Counted from the first letter of the stretch, positions 26,275-33,801 are shown. The stretch: DNA of 64,000 bases from Ancylobacter gelatini (GCF_022601675.1 NZ_JAKVIL010000001.1:434001-498000), one strand, 5' to 3'. Program-made: numbers and translations. Notes: generated by a model not told the origin, from the letters alone.

Positions 26275-26298
26275 TGTGGAGGGGCGTGCCCCTCCACA
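26275..26298 (+). terminator. Perfect hairpin between ureC and the first fluC
   Basis: TGTGGAGGGGC (26275-26285) and its exact complement GCCCCTCCACA (26288-26298) are separated by two bases, giving an 11-bp GC-rich stem 14 bp after the ureC stop. No U run follows, so it may attenuate, pause or protect the message rather than end it, tuning accessory gene expression relative to ureABC. It may also mark an insertion boundary of the fluC pair. Confidence 0.5.
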
Positions 26299-26320
26299 TA
26301 AACTCGATGGCACGAAGCCG

Positions 26321-26704
26321 ATGCATGCAATCGATATTCTGTGGGTCGGTCTGGGAGGGGGTGTCGGCTCCCTGCTGCGCTGGCAGGTGGGACGTCTCAT
26401 CGAGCAGTGGGTCGGTGCGGCGTTCAAGGTCAGCACCTTGTTCATCAATGTCTCCGGCGCCTTCGTCATCGCCTATATCTCCGCATTGCTGTCCATGGGT
26501 TGGGAGGATCGCTTCGGCAGCGTCATCGCGTCGTTGGTGCTGACGGGCGTGCTGGGCGGTTACACGACCTTCAGCACCATGCAGCTCGACGCCGTCGAGA
26601 TGGCCGAGGCCCGGCACCATGTGCGGGCGATGCTGTATCTCGTCACGTCGGTCGGGCTGGGCCTTCTCGCCGCGGGAGCCGGCGTGATGCTGGCACGGGC
26701 ATAG
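26321..26704 (+). CDS. crcB: Fluoride ion channel FluC/CrcB, first copy
   Basis: A 127-residue Fluc protein with four membrane helices that exports fluoride passively as a dual-topology dimer. Start ATG 26321 gives MHAIDILWVGLGGGVGSLLRW, the GGxxGxxxRW family opener. The pore Asn lies in STLFINVSGAF and the central Na+/fluoride region in VLGGYTTFSTM. It is the first of two adjacent fluC genes sitting between ureC and ureE, where no urease accessory gene needs fluoride export to work. Two differing copies suggest an obligate heterodimer, as known for some bacteria. Confidence 0.9.
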   Translation: MHAIDILWVGLGGGVGSLLRWQVGRLIEQWVGAAFKVSTLFINVSGAFVIAYISALLSMGWEDRFGSVIASLVLTGVLGGYTTFSTMQLDAVEMAEARHHVRAMLYLVTSVGLGLLAAGAGVMLARA

Positions 26705-26714
26705 GAGACGGAAG

Positions 26715-27095
26715 ATGTGGCTGCCACCGATCATCGTCTTCGTGGGCGGAGGCCTCGGGGCGATCACCCGCGAACTGTCCATGCTGACGCTCGGCCGCTA
26801 CAGCGCGGCCTTTCCGGTCGACATCTTTGCGGCAAACATCCTCGCCTCATTCCTGCTGGGGCTCGTCTTCGGTCTTCATCGGGCACGCCGCGCCTCGGAC
26901 CATGTGACCCTGCTGGTTTCGACCGGCTTTTGCGGCGGCATGTCCACCTTCTCGACCTTCATCTTCGGAGCCTATTCGGAGATGACGACCGGCCAGCTGG
27001 GCCTTTCGCTTGTCTACATCCTTGCCAGTCTCGTCATCGGCTACAGCGCTGGCTGGCTAGGTCTTCGGGCCGCGACGCAACTGCGTCGCGCCTGA
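26715..27095 (+). CDS. crcB: Fluoride ion channel FluC/CrcB, second copy
   Basis: A 126-residue second Fluc protein, 10 bp after the first. It shares the four-helix layout and motifs: GGGLGAITREL (with Arg but no following Trp), VDIFAANILASFLLG with the pore Asn, and GFCGGMSTFSTF with the Thr-Phe-Ser motif. Sequence divergence from the first copy is large, so the pair probably forms one heterodimeric channel with opposite orientations. It is followed 24 bp later by ureE, so it is co-transcribed with the urease accessory genes. Confidence 0.9.
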   Translation: MWLPPIIVFVGGGLGAITRELSMLTLGRYSAAFPVDIFAANILASFLLGLVFGLHRARRASDHVTLLVSTGFCGGMSTFSTFIFGAYSEMTTGQLGLSLVYILASLVIGYSAGWLGLRAATQLRRA

Positions 27096-27119
27096 GGCCA
27101 CGTCTGTTTGGAGGCACAC

Positions 27120-27809
27120 ATGATTCTCGTCGAGAGCACGCTCGGCAATCTCAGCGATCCGCTCTGGCAGCAGCGGGCCGCGTCCGGCACGGTGGACCTG
27201 CTGGTGCTGGAGCAATGGGAGGCGCCGAAGAGCCGGCTTCGCAAGGCGACCGGAGGCGGGATCGAACTCGCCATCTCGCTGCCGCGCTCCGAGCACCTGC
27301 AGGACGGCGATGTGCTGCACTACGATGAGGCCGCGAACATCATCGTCGCCGCCCGCATCGCGCTCAAGGACGTGCTGGTCATCGAGCTCGAAGGCATCGA
27401 GAAGCTGTCGCCGGCCCAGATCCTGCGTACCTGTTTCGAACTGGGCCATGGTCTTGGCAACCAGCACTGGCCGGCGGTGATCAAGGACACCACCGTCTAC
27501 GTGCCGCTCTCCGTCGACCAGAAGGTCATGGCGTCGGTCATGCGCACCCATGCCTTCGAGCATGTGAAGACGCATTTCGCGCCGGGAGCGGAAATCGCGG
27601 CCAAGCTGGACGCCCGGGAGGTGCGCCTGCTTTTCGCCGGGGCCGACGCAACGCCGCACCACCATCATGGTGGGCATGGCGATTCACATGACCACGACCA
27701 AGGGCACCACCACGGTCACGATCATCATGATCATGTTCATGAGCACGGGCATTCGCATGGCCATGATCATTCGCATTCCCACAGCCATGCTCATTCGCCG
27801 GTGAAGTGA
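27120..27809 (+). CDS. ureE: Urease accessory protein UreE with His-rich tail
   Basis: The 229-residue nickel chaperone that delivers Ni2+ to the UreDFG-apourease complex. The N-terminal peptide-binding domain spans about 1-75 and the metal-binding domain about 75-150; the conserved Ni-binding His is in VMRTHAFEHVKTHF-like sequence (MRTHAFEHVK) and NQHWPAVI is the family motif. The last 50 residues contain 24 His in HxH and HHHH runs, a nickel reservoir like that of Klebsiella UreE but longer. ATG 27120 follows GGAGG. Its TGA overlaps the ureF ATG by one base. Confidence 0.96.
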   Translation: MILVESTLGNLSDPLWQQRAASGTVDLLVLEQWEAPKSRLRKATGGGIELAISLPRSEHLQDGDVLHYDEAANIIVAARIALKDVLVIELEGIEKLSPAQILRTCFELGHGLGNQHWPAVIKDTTVYVPLSVDQKVMASVMRTHAFEHVKTHFAPGAEIAAKLDAREVRLLFAGADATPHHHHGGHGDSHDHDQGHHHGHDHHDHVHEHGHSHGHDHSHSHSHAHSPVK

Positions 27810-28531
27810 TGACCGATGACGGCGCGGGCAAGCGTGGCAGTTCTGCCGGAATGGTGCATCTGGCGCGCCTGCTGCAATTCTCGGATTCCACGCTTCCGAT
27901 CGGGTCGTTCGCCTTCTCGAACGGGCTGGAATCCGCGTTGCAGACCGGCGTCGTCTCCGATCCGGAAAGCCTGCTGAAATATGTCGACCTCATCCTCAGG
28001 CAAACCGCGCGCATGGACGGCATCGCCCTCCTGCATGCCCATCGCGCGGCGCTGGCGGGGGATTACGAGACGATCCTCGAAGCCGACAGCGAGCTGTTCT
28101 GCCGGCGCGTCGGCGAGGAGCAGCAGCTTATGCTGACCCGCGTCGGCAAGAAGTTCGCCGAGCTGGTGCTGAAGATCATGCCGTCGCCGACGCTCGAACG
28201 CTGGCTGGGCGACATCAAGGCGAACGCGACGCCAGGCTGTCTTCCCATCGGCCAGGCGCTCGCGCTCGCCCATATGGGCGTCGACGAGGTCGAGGCCTTC
28301 GTCATGCACCAGTACGGCATCGCTTCGATGATCCTGAGCGCTGCGCTGCGGCTCATGCGTATCGACCATGTCGACACGCAGCGCATCCTGTTCACGGCAC
28401 AGGGGCGCGTCGAAGGCGACTATCTCGCCGTGCGCGATTTCTCGCTCGACGAGATGGCCTCGTTCGCTCCCGTGTTCGACGTCCTCGTCGCGCACCATAC
28501 GACCACCCATCTCCGCCTGTTCATGAACTGA
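27809..28531 (+). CDS. ureF: Urease accessory protein UreF
   Basis: A 240-residue, all-helical accessory protein that joins UreD and UreG to apourease and gates nickel delivery. The family opener is LLQFSDSTLPIGSFAFSNGLESA near residue 20, where the second S/F position is F-S instead of the more common H-S. The C-terminal Arg-rich end (HHTTTHLRLFMN) fits the UreG-contacting tail. ATG 27809 overlaps the ureE stop; the GTG at 27806 is in the same frame but less likely. Length is normal for UreF. Confidence 0.94.
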   Translation: MTDDGAGKRGSSAGMVHLARLLQFSDSTLPIGSFAFSNGLESALQTGVVSDPESLLKYVDLILRQTARMDGIALLHAHRAALAGDYETILEADSELFCRRVGEEQQLMLTRVGKKFAELVLKIMPSPTLERWLGDIKANATPGCLPIGQALALAHMGVDEVEAFVMHQYGIASMILSAALRLMRIDHVDTQRILFTAQGRVEGDYLAVRDFSLDEMASFAPVFDVLVAHHTTTHLRLFMN

Positions 28532-28558
28532 ACGCGGTATCGGCAAAGGAAGCGGGTC

Positions 28559-29206
28559 ATGAAAAAGATCACACGCATCGGCATCGGTGGGCCGGTCGGC
28601 TCGGGCAAGACGGCCGTCATCGAGACCATCACCCCGCGACTGATCGACCTCGGCATCAAGCCGCTGATCATCACCAACGACGTGGTGACGACCGAGGACG
28701 CCAAGCAGGTGCGCCGCACGCTGAACGGCATTCTGATCGAGGAGAAGATCGTCGGCGTCGAGACCGGCGCGTGCCCGCATACCGCCGTGCGCGAGGACCC
28801 GTCGATGAACATCGCGGCCGTCGAGGAACTGGAAGAGAAGTACCCTGACAGCGACGTGATCCTCATCGAATCCGGCGGCGACAACCTGACACTGACCTTC
28901 AGCCCGGCGCTGGCAGATTTCTACATCTACGTGATCGATGTCGCCGCCGGTGACAAGATTCCGCGCAAGAACGGCGCCGGCGTCTGCCAGTCCGATATCC
29001 TCGTGATCAACAAGAAGGATCTCGCCCCCTATGTCGGCGCGAGCCTCGAGGTGATGGACCGCGATTCCAAGCTGATGCGCGGCAAGAAGCCGTTCATCTT
29101 CACCAACTGCAAGACCGGCGAGGGGATCGACGACCTGATCCGCCTCATCCTCGATATGGCGCTGTTCGACGTGAAGGTCACGCCGCCCGCGACGGTGGAT
29201 GCCTAG
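28559..29206 (+). CDS. ureG: Urease accessory GTPase UreG (divergent clade)
   Basis: A 215-residue SIMIBI-class GTPase that couples GTP hydrolysis to nickel insertion. Motifs: P-loop GGPVGSGKT, the metal-binding Cys-Pro-His in [24 protein letters not shown] and the guanine-specificity NKKD. Typical UreG has TNDIYTKEDAEF and ETGGCPH, whereas here it is [12 protein letters not shown] and ETGACPH, and the region between ([15 protein letters not shown]) is unlike the common form. This matches my memory of the second-urease (ure2) clade. GTP and metal sites are all present. Confidence 0.93.
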   Translation: MKKITRIGIGGPVGSGKTAVIETITPRLIDLGIKPLIITNDVVTTEDAKQVRRTLNGILIEEKIVGVETGACPHTAVREDPSMNIAAVEELEEKYPDSDVILIESGGDNLTLTFSPALADFYIYVIDVAAGDKIPRKNGAGVCQSDILVINKKDLAPYVGASLEVMDRDSKLMRGKKPFIFTNCKTGEGIDDLIRLILDMALFDVKVTPPATVDA

Positions 29207-29209
29207 GAC

Positions 29210-30145
29210 ATGACGCTCCACGAGCAACTCGGCCGCCTCGACGCGGCGCGCGAGCTCCGCGATTTCAAGTCCGAGCCTGCCCAGATGCGGGCGGCGGGAC
29301 CGGGAAAGGTCGGCGAGTTGCGTCTGGGCTTTTCGCTGCGCAATGGGCGCTCGATCCTGCACGACCTCTATCGCGTGGCGCCGCTGCTCGTGCAGCAGGC
29401 GCTGTACTGGGACGAGGCGATGCCGGAACTGCCGATCTGCTCGATCATCTCGATCGGCGGCGGCATCCTGCAGGGCGACCGGTACAAGATCGACATCTCG
29501 GTGGGCGAGGGGGCCTGTGCTCACGTCACGACGCAGAGCGCCAACCGCGTCCACCGGATGGACGCGAACTACGCGTCCCAGCATCAGACGGTGACGCTGG
29601 AGGGCGGTTCCTATCTGGAATATCTGCCCGATTTCACCATTCCCTACCGCGACTCCCGCTTCATCAACCAGACCGACATCGTGATCGCGGAGGACGCCAC
29701 GCTGCTCTATGGCGAGATGATGCTGGCCGGCCGCAAGCATCATCATGCCGACGAGCGGTTCGGGCTCGATCTCCTCTCCGTCGCGGTGGCGGTGCGCCGG
29801 CCCGGCGGCCGCAAGCTCTTTGCCGAGAAGATTCTGATCGAGAAGGGCGACACGTCGATCGATTACCCCGCCGTGATGCAGGGCTATGACGCCTTCGCCA
29901 ACATCATGTGCCTGACGCCGCCGCCGGTCGCCGCCCGCATCAAGGAACGGTTCGAGGCCCACTTCCCGAGCGAAGCGCCGCGGGCGATCTCCGGTGTCAG
30001 CCGCCTGCCCAATGATGCCGGCCTGATGCTGCGCGCGGTGGGCGTGGAGACCTATGACGTGCGCCACGAGGTGCGCCGGTTCTGGCGCATCGTCCGCGAG
30101 GAGGCGCGCGGCCGGACACTTCCTCAGGAATTTCTCTGGCGCTGA
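29210..30145 (+). CDS. ureD: Urease accessory protein UreD
   Basis: The 311-residue accessory protein that binds apourease and forms the tunnel for nickel with UreF and UreG. Recognisable segments are GGGILQGDRYKIDISVGEGA, THVTTQSANRVHRM-like HVTTQSANRVHRM, LEYLPDFTIPYRDSRF and LYGEMMLAGRKHH. In this subgroup the start ATG 29210 comes 3 bp after ureG. The extra N-terminal 60 residues (REL...GKVGELRLGFSLRNGRS) are normal for the ure2 type. It completes ureABCEFGD; the urea channel gene follows 16 bp later. Confidence 0.93.
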   Translation: MTLHEQLGRLDAARELRDFKSEPAQMRAAGPGKVGELRLGFSLRNGRSILHDLYRVAPLLVQQALYWDEAMPELPICSIISIGGGILQGDRYKIDISVGEGACAHVTTQSANRVHRMDANYASQHQTVTLEGGSYLEYLPDFTIPYRDSRFINQTDIVIAEDATLLYGEMMLAGRKHHHADERFGLDLLSVAVAVRRPGGRKLFAEKILIEKGDTSIDYPAVMQGYDAFANIMCLTPPPVAARIKERFEAHFPSEAPRAISGVSRLPNDAGLMLRAVGVETYDVRHEVRRFWRIVREEARGRTLPQEFLWR

Positions 30146-30161
30146 CCGAAGGACCGCAGCC

Positions 30162-31178
30162 ATGGCCAAGCAGAAAAGCAATGTCGTCACCGACGTCCTG
30201 AAGGGAACCAGTCAGGTCTTCTTCATGGAGAACTCTGTCACGGGCGTCCTGTTTTTCGTGGCCATGGCTTATGCCTCCTACGTTTCCGGCGTCTGGGCGA
30301 CCACGATCGGCGCGGCGGTCGGCGTCATCGTCGCGACGCTCACCGCAAGGCTGCTGGACTGCGACGAGGCCTCTGTCGCCTCGGGTCTGTTCGGTTTCAA
30401 CGGTGTTCTTGTCGGCGCCGCCCTGCCGACCTTCATCGCCGCCTCGCCGCAGCTGTGGGTCTATGTGGTGGTCGGTTCCGCGGTCAGCACCGTGGTGACC
30501 GCCGCCTTCAGCGCAACGCTTACCGCCAGATGGGGCATTCCAGGCTCTACGGGCCCGTTCGTGCTCACTGGCTGGCTGATGGTCGCGGGCGCCTATTCCT
30601 TCGGCGGCCTGCACGTCACCGGCGACGCCCCCAGGCTCGCGACCGATTATGTGCAGGGGATTTCGTCGATTCCCCAGCCGATCGAGCTGGTGCAGATCTT
30701 CTTCCGCAACATCGGTCAGGTTTATCTGCTGGGTGCCGAGATTTCCGGCGCGATCATTCTTCTTGGTATCTTCATCGCGTCGATCCGGGCCGGTATCGCC
30801 GTCGTTGCCGGCTCGGTGATCGCCATGGTGGTATCGATCGGCATGGGCGCCGATCCGGCCGTGGTCAGCCAGGGGCTCTACGGGTTCAGCCCGGTACTGA
30901 CCGCGCTCGCCGTCGGCATGATCTTCCTGGAGGCTTCGCCGAAAGTGATCGCTTACGCGGTGCTCGCGACCATCGCCACGGTTTTCGTGCAGGGCGCGCT
31001 CGACGTGATGGTGGCCCCCGCGGGCATTCCCTCGTTCACGGCTCCCTATGTGCTGACGATGTATCTCTTCATCGCCCCGAAGAAGCTCATGGCGCCGCAC
31101 CCGCACAAGCCGGTCGCGGGTCACATCGTCGGCCACGAGCATCGCAAGTCGGCCTCGCCCGCGTCCAAGGCGGCATGA
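30162..31178 (+). CDS. ureT: Urea transporter (UT family), UreT
   Basis: A 338-residue inner-membrane urea channel of the UT/SLC14 family, with about 10 helices formed by two repeats. The repeat motifs are LFGFNGVLVGAAL and LYGFSPVLTALAV, and the pore Thr/Phe region AFSATLTARWGIPGSTGPFVLTGWL matches the family. A His-containing cytoplasmic tail ends the protein (PHPHKPVAGHIVGHEHRK). ATG 30162 begins MAKQKSNVVTDVL. In Brucella the equivalent ureT lies at the end of the ure2 operon and brings urea to urease. Here amtB follows 126 bp later. Confidence 0.94.
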   Translation: MAKQKSNVVTDVLKGTSQVFFMENSVTGVLFFVAMAYASYVSGVWATTIGAAVGVIVATLTARLLDCDEASVASGLFGFNGVLVGAALPTFIAASPQLWVYVVVGSAVSTVVTAAFSATLTARWGIPGSTGPFVLTGWLMVAGAYSFGGLHVTGDAPRLATDYVQGISSIPQPIELVQIFFRNIGQVYLLGAEISGAIILLGIFIASIRAGIAVVAGSVIAMVVSIGMGADPAVVSQGLYGFSPVLTALAVGMIFLEASPKVIAYAVLATIATVFVQGALDVMVAPAGIPSFTAPYVLTMYLFIAPKKLMAPHPHKPVAGHIVGHEHRKSASPASKAA

Positions 31179-31214
31179 GCCCGAGGCGAAGGGTCGTGAA
31201 GACCGCTGGAATCA

Positions 31215-31240
31215 AGACGACGGCCGTGTTGCCGCCGTCT
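31215..31240 (+). terminator. Possible attenuator hairpin between ureT and amtB
   Basis: AGACGACGGC (31215-31224) pairs with GCCGCCGTCT (31231-31240) apart from one A-C mismatch, with a 6-base loop, in the 126-bp gap between ureT and amtB. There is no U run, so it would reduce or pause transcription into amtB rather than stop it. It is weak evidence that amtB is regulated separately from ureT. Confidence 0.3.
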
Positions 31241-31304
31241 CAGGCTGCCGCCGCGCGCAGCGGGATGGGACTATCCCGGCGCGTATTTTTGAAAGGGTGA
31301 CGCG

Positions 31305-32546
31305 ATGCAGGCTATAAACGCGGGCGATACCGCCTTCATTCTCCTGTGCACCGCTCTGGTGTGCATGATGACCCCGGCGCTGGCGCTGTTCTACGGCGGC
31401 CTCGTCAAACAGCGCGACATGCTGTCGATCATGATCCAGAACTTCGTCTGTATGGGGGTGGTCGGACTGATCTGGGTTTTTGGCGGCTTCAGCCTTGCCT
31501 TCGGGCCGGACATTGGTGGCGTAATCGGCAGCATCGTGCCCTATTTTGGCATGTACAATGTCGGCATAGCGCCCAATCCGGATTATGGGCCGAGCATTCC
31601 CTTCATCATGGTGTTCGCCTATCAGATGATGTTCGCCATCATCACCCCGGCGCTGATGACCGGCGCTTTTGTCGGGCGGTTCCGCTTCGGGGCCTATCTC
31701 TTCTTCATCGCCTTCTGGACCATTTTGGTCTATCTGCCCGCCGCTCACTGGATCTGGGGTGGCGGCTTCCTCGCGAAGCTCGGCGTGGTCGATTTCGCCG
31801 GTGGCATCGTCATCCACACCGCCGCGGGCTTCTCGGCGCTTCTGACGGCTGCCTATCTCGGTAAGCGTAAGCTGGCGCCGGGGGAAAGCGAATCCGAGCC
31901 GGCCGCGCTGCCGCTCGTGGCGCTAGGCGCTGGCCTTTTGTGGTTCGGCTGGTTCGGCTTCAACGCAGGCGGCGCCTATGCGGCCGATGCGCTGGCAGCC
32001 TATGCCTTCACTAACACCATGCTGGCCGGCTCGATCGCCATGCTGGTGTGGATGTTCTGGGAGTGGCGGGGAAATGGCCGGCCTTCATTCTCCGGCGTGC
32101 TGGTCGGCGCGGTGGCGGGATTGGCCACCATCACCCCGGCCTCGGGTTATGTCGAACCGATGTCCGCACTGTTGATCGGTGCCGTCGGTGCTACCGTCTG
32201 CTACCACGCCAAACATGTACAGAACTGGCTGAAGATCGACGATTCCTTGGAGGTCTGGCGGGCACATGGCGTCGGCGGCGTGACCGGCGCGCTGTTGATC
32301 GGGGTGTTGGCCAGTCCGCATATCAACGAGGTGTCCGCAGGCATTTACCAGCTGGGTTTCCAGTTCCTCGCCGTGGTGATCGTTGCCGCTTATGCCAGTA
32401 TCGTCACCTATATACTTCTGAAGGTACTGGATGCGATGGGTATTCTTCGGGTTTCGGAGACTATCCAGGAAGAAGGTCTCGACAAGCCGCTCTATGGCGA
32501 GCGCGCCTACAGTTTCTGGAACATGGATCGCGGAAAGCCGAAGTGA
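31305..32546 (+). CDS. amtB: Ammonium transporter AmtB
   Basis: A 413-residue Amt/Rh protein with 11 helices. It conducts ammonia/ammonium across the inner membrane. The opener ALFYGGLVKQRDML, the pore His pair in IVIHTAAGFSAL and WRAHGVGGVTGALL, and the Trp of HWIWGGGFL are all present. There is no signal peptide and no glnK gene next to it, unlike most free-living amtB genes. Its place after ureT suggests it moves ammonia produced by urease, either to assimilation or to the periplasm for acid defence. Confidence 0.95.
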   Translation: MQAINAGDTAFILLCTALVCMMTPALALFYGGLVKQRDMLSIMIQNFVCMGVVGLIWVFGGFSLAFGPDIGGVIGSIVPYFGMYNVGIAPNPDYGPSIPFIMVFAYQMMFAIITPALMTGAFVGRFRFGAYLFFIAFWTILVYLPAAHWIWGGGFLAKLGVVDFAGGIVIHTAAGFSALLTAAYLGKRKLAPGESESEPAALPLVALGAGLLWFGWFGFNAGGAYAADALAAYAFTNTMLAGSIAMLVWMFWEWRGNGRPSFSGVLVGAVAGLATITPASGYVEPMSALLIGAVGATVCYHAKHVQNWLKIDDSLEVWRAHGVGGVTGALLIGVLASPHINEVSAGIYQLGFQFLAVVIVAAYASIVTYILLKVLDAMGILRVSETIQEEGLDKPLYGERAYSFWNMDRGKPK

Positions 32547-32578
32547 TTCTGGTAGGAGAGGCGGCTTAGGCTCAGCAC

Positions 32579-32698
32579 TCATAGCCAGAACAGGACGGTT
32601 GTGGCGAGGACTATGGTGGAGAGGAAGGCGGGCGGGCAGCAATCATATCGGGTTGCTGCCCGCCGCCAGTCTTTCAGGCGCCCGAAAACCTGTTCTTT
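32579..32698 (-). pseudogene. IS5-family transposase C-terminal fragment
   Basis: On the minus strand, 32698 to 32579 reads KEQVFGRLKDWRRAATRYD, then CCPPAFLSTIVLATTVLFWL and a stop. This is the C-terminal end of an IS5-family (IS427-like group) transposase: E-x-x-F-x-R-L-K-D-x-R-R, then T-R-Y-D, then a hydrophobic end. The rest of the element, including its other inverted repeat, is missing. It lies just beside a truncated flavin reductase fragment. Confidence 0.75.
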
Positions 32699-32701
32699 AT
32701 T

Positions 32702-32882
32702 TTAATGCGAACCTGCCAGATGGCGATATCCCCCTTGCCAATACACAAGCGGATGCTGGGCGTCGCGGTCCTTCACGGCTCGTACCAAACCGATCAGAAT
32801 GGCGTGTGAGCGATGGGCGATCTGCTCCTCCAACGCGCAGTCAAAGGCCACCATGGCACCCTCGAGCAACCAGACACCGCTT
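32702..32882 (-). pseudogene. Flavin reductase family C-terminal remnant
   Basis: The minus strand from 32882 reads SGVWLLEGAMVAFDCALEEQ, then IAHRSHAILIGLVRAVKD, PLVYWQGGYRHLAGSH and a stop (TAA at 32702-32704). This follows the C-terminus of NADH:flavin reductases (LEGAxAxFxC, then SHxIxIGxV, then PLVYxxGxYRxL). The upstream two thirds is absent: the fragment is abutted by the left end of the IS3-type element at about 32890, which presumably removed or displaced it. Confidence 0.75.
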
Positions 32883-32889
32883 GGCTGGT

Positions 32890-33560
32890 GCGACTGACGT
32901 TGCCCCTCAGGTCTAATCCAGCTTGAAGTTCGCTCTGGCCCAATGAGAGGACCAGAACATGAGGCGCAGCCGCTTCACGGAAGAGCAGATCATCAGCATC
33001 CTGAAGGAGCATGAGGCCGGGGTGCCGGTCTCGGACCTGTGCAGGAAGCACGGGGTCAGCGACGCCAGCATCTACAAGTGGAAGGCTCGTCTCAGCGGGA
33101 TGGACGTATCGGAGGCCAAGCGGCTGCGGGCGCTCGAGGATGAGAACGCCAAGCTGAAGCGCATGCTCGCCGACGCCATGCTGGACAACGTCGCGCTGAA
33201 GGATCTGCTGGGAAAGAAGTGGTGACGCCCGCTGCCGAGCGCAGAGCTGTCGCCCACCTCATGGATGTCCATGGATGAGCGAACGGCGGGCGTGTAAAGC
33301 CACCGGCTTCTGCCGCATGACCATGAGATACAAGGCCACGTGCGTGAATGACGCCTCGCTGCGGGAGCGGATGAAAGCCATCGCCCAGGAGCGGCGGCGG
33401 TTCGGGTATCGCCGTCTCCACGTCCTGCTCCGGCGGGAGGGCTTCCGGGTCAACCACAAGCGGTTGTTCCGGCTCTATCGTGAGGAACGGCTGATGGTGC
33501 GCTGGCGGGGTGGCCGCAAGCGGGCCATCGGGACACGGGCGCCGATGATGATCCCGCTGC
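32890..33560 (+). mobile_element. Defective IS3-family element
   Basis: An IS3-type element encoding OrfA (32959-33225) and a damaged OrfB. The probable left end is in the TGACGTTGCCCCTCAG region at about 32895. No matching right inverted repeat is seen: OrfB similarity stops at about 33560 (after GTRAPMMIPLRP) and the following bases are unrelated, so the right half was deleted. The element separates the urease locus from the fluoride locus. Confidence 0.65.
32959..33225 (+). CDS. IS3-family transposase OrfA
   Basis: An 88-residue helix-turn-helix protein beginning MRRSRFTEEQIISILKEHEA, with VSDLCRKHGVSDASIYKWK and the leucine-zipper-like LEDENAKLKRML. It is the first of the two overlapping frames of IS3-type elements, normally fused to OrfB by a -1 frameshift. 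It is intact, but the element as a whole is defective, so transposition is unlikely. Confidence 0.88.
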   Translation: MRRSRFTEEQIISILKEHEAGVPVSDLCRKHGVSDASIYKWKARLSGMDVSEAKRLRALEDENAKLKRMLADAMLDNVALKDLLGKKW

Positions 33561-33625
33561 GGCCGATGCGCCCACACCGTCTTCTCAGCCATCGGCATCT
33601 TCCGGATCTGATCAATGGATCCTGA
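33225..33625 (+). pseudogene. IS3-family transposase OrfB, frameshifted and truncated
   Basis: OrfB begins VTPAAERRAVAHLMDVHG right after OrfA, then hits TGA at about 33279-33281. The normal sequence continues in another frame as MSERRACKATGFCRMTMRY, RERMKAIAQERRRFGYRRL and HVLLRREGFRVNHKRLFRLY. One base is missing in CATGG(A)ATGAGC. After GTRAPMMIPLRP the rest, including the DDE catalytic domain, is gone. It cannot encode an active transposase. Confidence 0.7.
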
Positions 33626-33667
33626 GCCTAGAGCGCAGTGCGACTCGACCTCCCTCTCGGCGGCGTA

Positions 33668-33698
33668 TTGACAGGGGGGGCGCCGGGGTCGGTACAAA
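33668..33698 (+). promoter_or_regulatory. Probable promoter of the fluoride riboswitch transcript
   Basis: TTGACA at 33668-33673 is a consensus -35; the best -10 is TACAAA at 33693-33698 (19-bp spacer), with AT-rich bases after it. Start of RNA would be at about 33704-33706, immediately before the riboswitch aptamer. The G-rich spacer (a run of seven G) is unusual and may weaken the promoter. Confidence 0.55.
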
Positions 33699-33706
33699 AT
33701 AACCAA

Positions 33707-33770
33707 GGCAATGGATTCTGCCGGGCCATCGTGGCCGAACCGCTTCGTTCGAGAAGCTGATGACTCCTAC
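33707..33770 (+). ncRNA. Fluoride riboswitch aptamer (crcB motif)
   Basis: The core elements of the crcB motif are in order: GGCAATGGATTCTGCC (33707-33722), the AACCGC loop, and the diagnostic GCTGATGACTCCTAC (33756-33770). The expression platform is visible: the aptamer 3' strand CCTACTC (33766-33772) can instead pair with GAGTAGG (33792-33798). That second strand overlaps the GGAG ribosome site of a leader ORF starting at 33802, so fluoride binding should free it. A strong inner hairpin TCGCC-TGC-GGGCGA lies between. Confidence 0.9.
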
Positions 33771-33801
33771 TCACATCGCCTGCGGGCGAAGGAGTAGGGT
33801 C

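Noticed and set aside
26261-26330. A fluoride riboswitch upstream of the fluC pair
   Set aside because: The conserved CTGATG-x-CTCCTAC element is absent; only a plain hairpin is present.
24569-26782. Very long minus-strand frame opposite ureC and fluC
   Set aside because: Composition is that of antisense GC-rich DNA and ureC on the plus strand is fully supported.
27791-30190. Very long minus-strand frame opposite ureF, ureG and ureD
   Set aside because: Antisense to three certain urease accessory genes, with no known domain.
33561-33640. Second IS5-type C-terminal tail (CAHTVFSAIGIF)
   Set aside because: Only about a dozen residues resemble the family and the rest is frame-broken; noted under the IS scar instead of being annotated.
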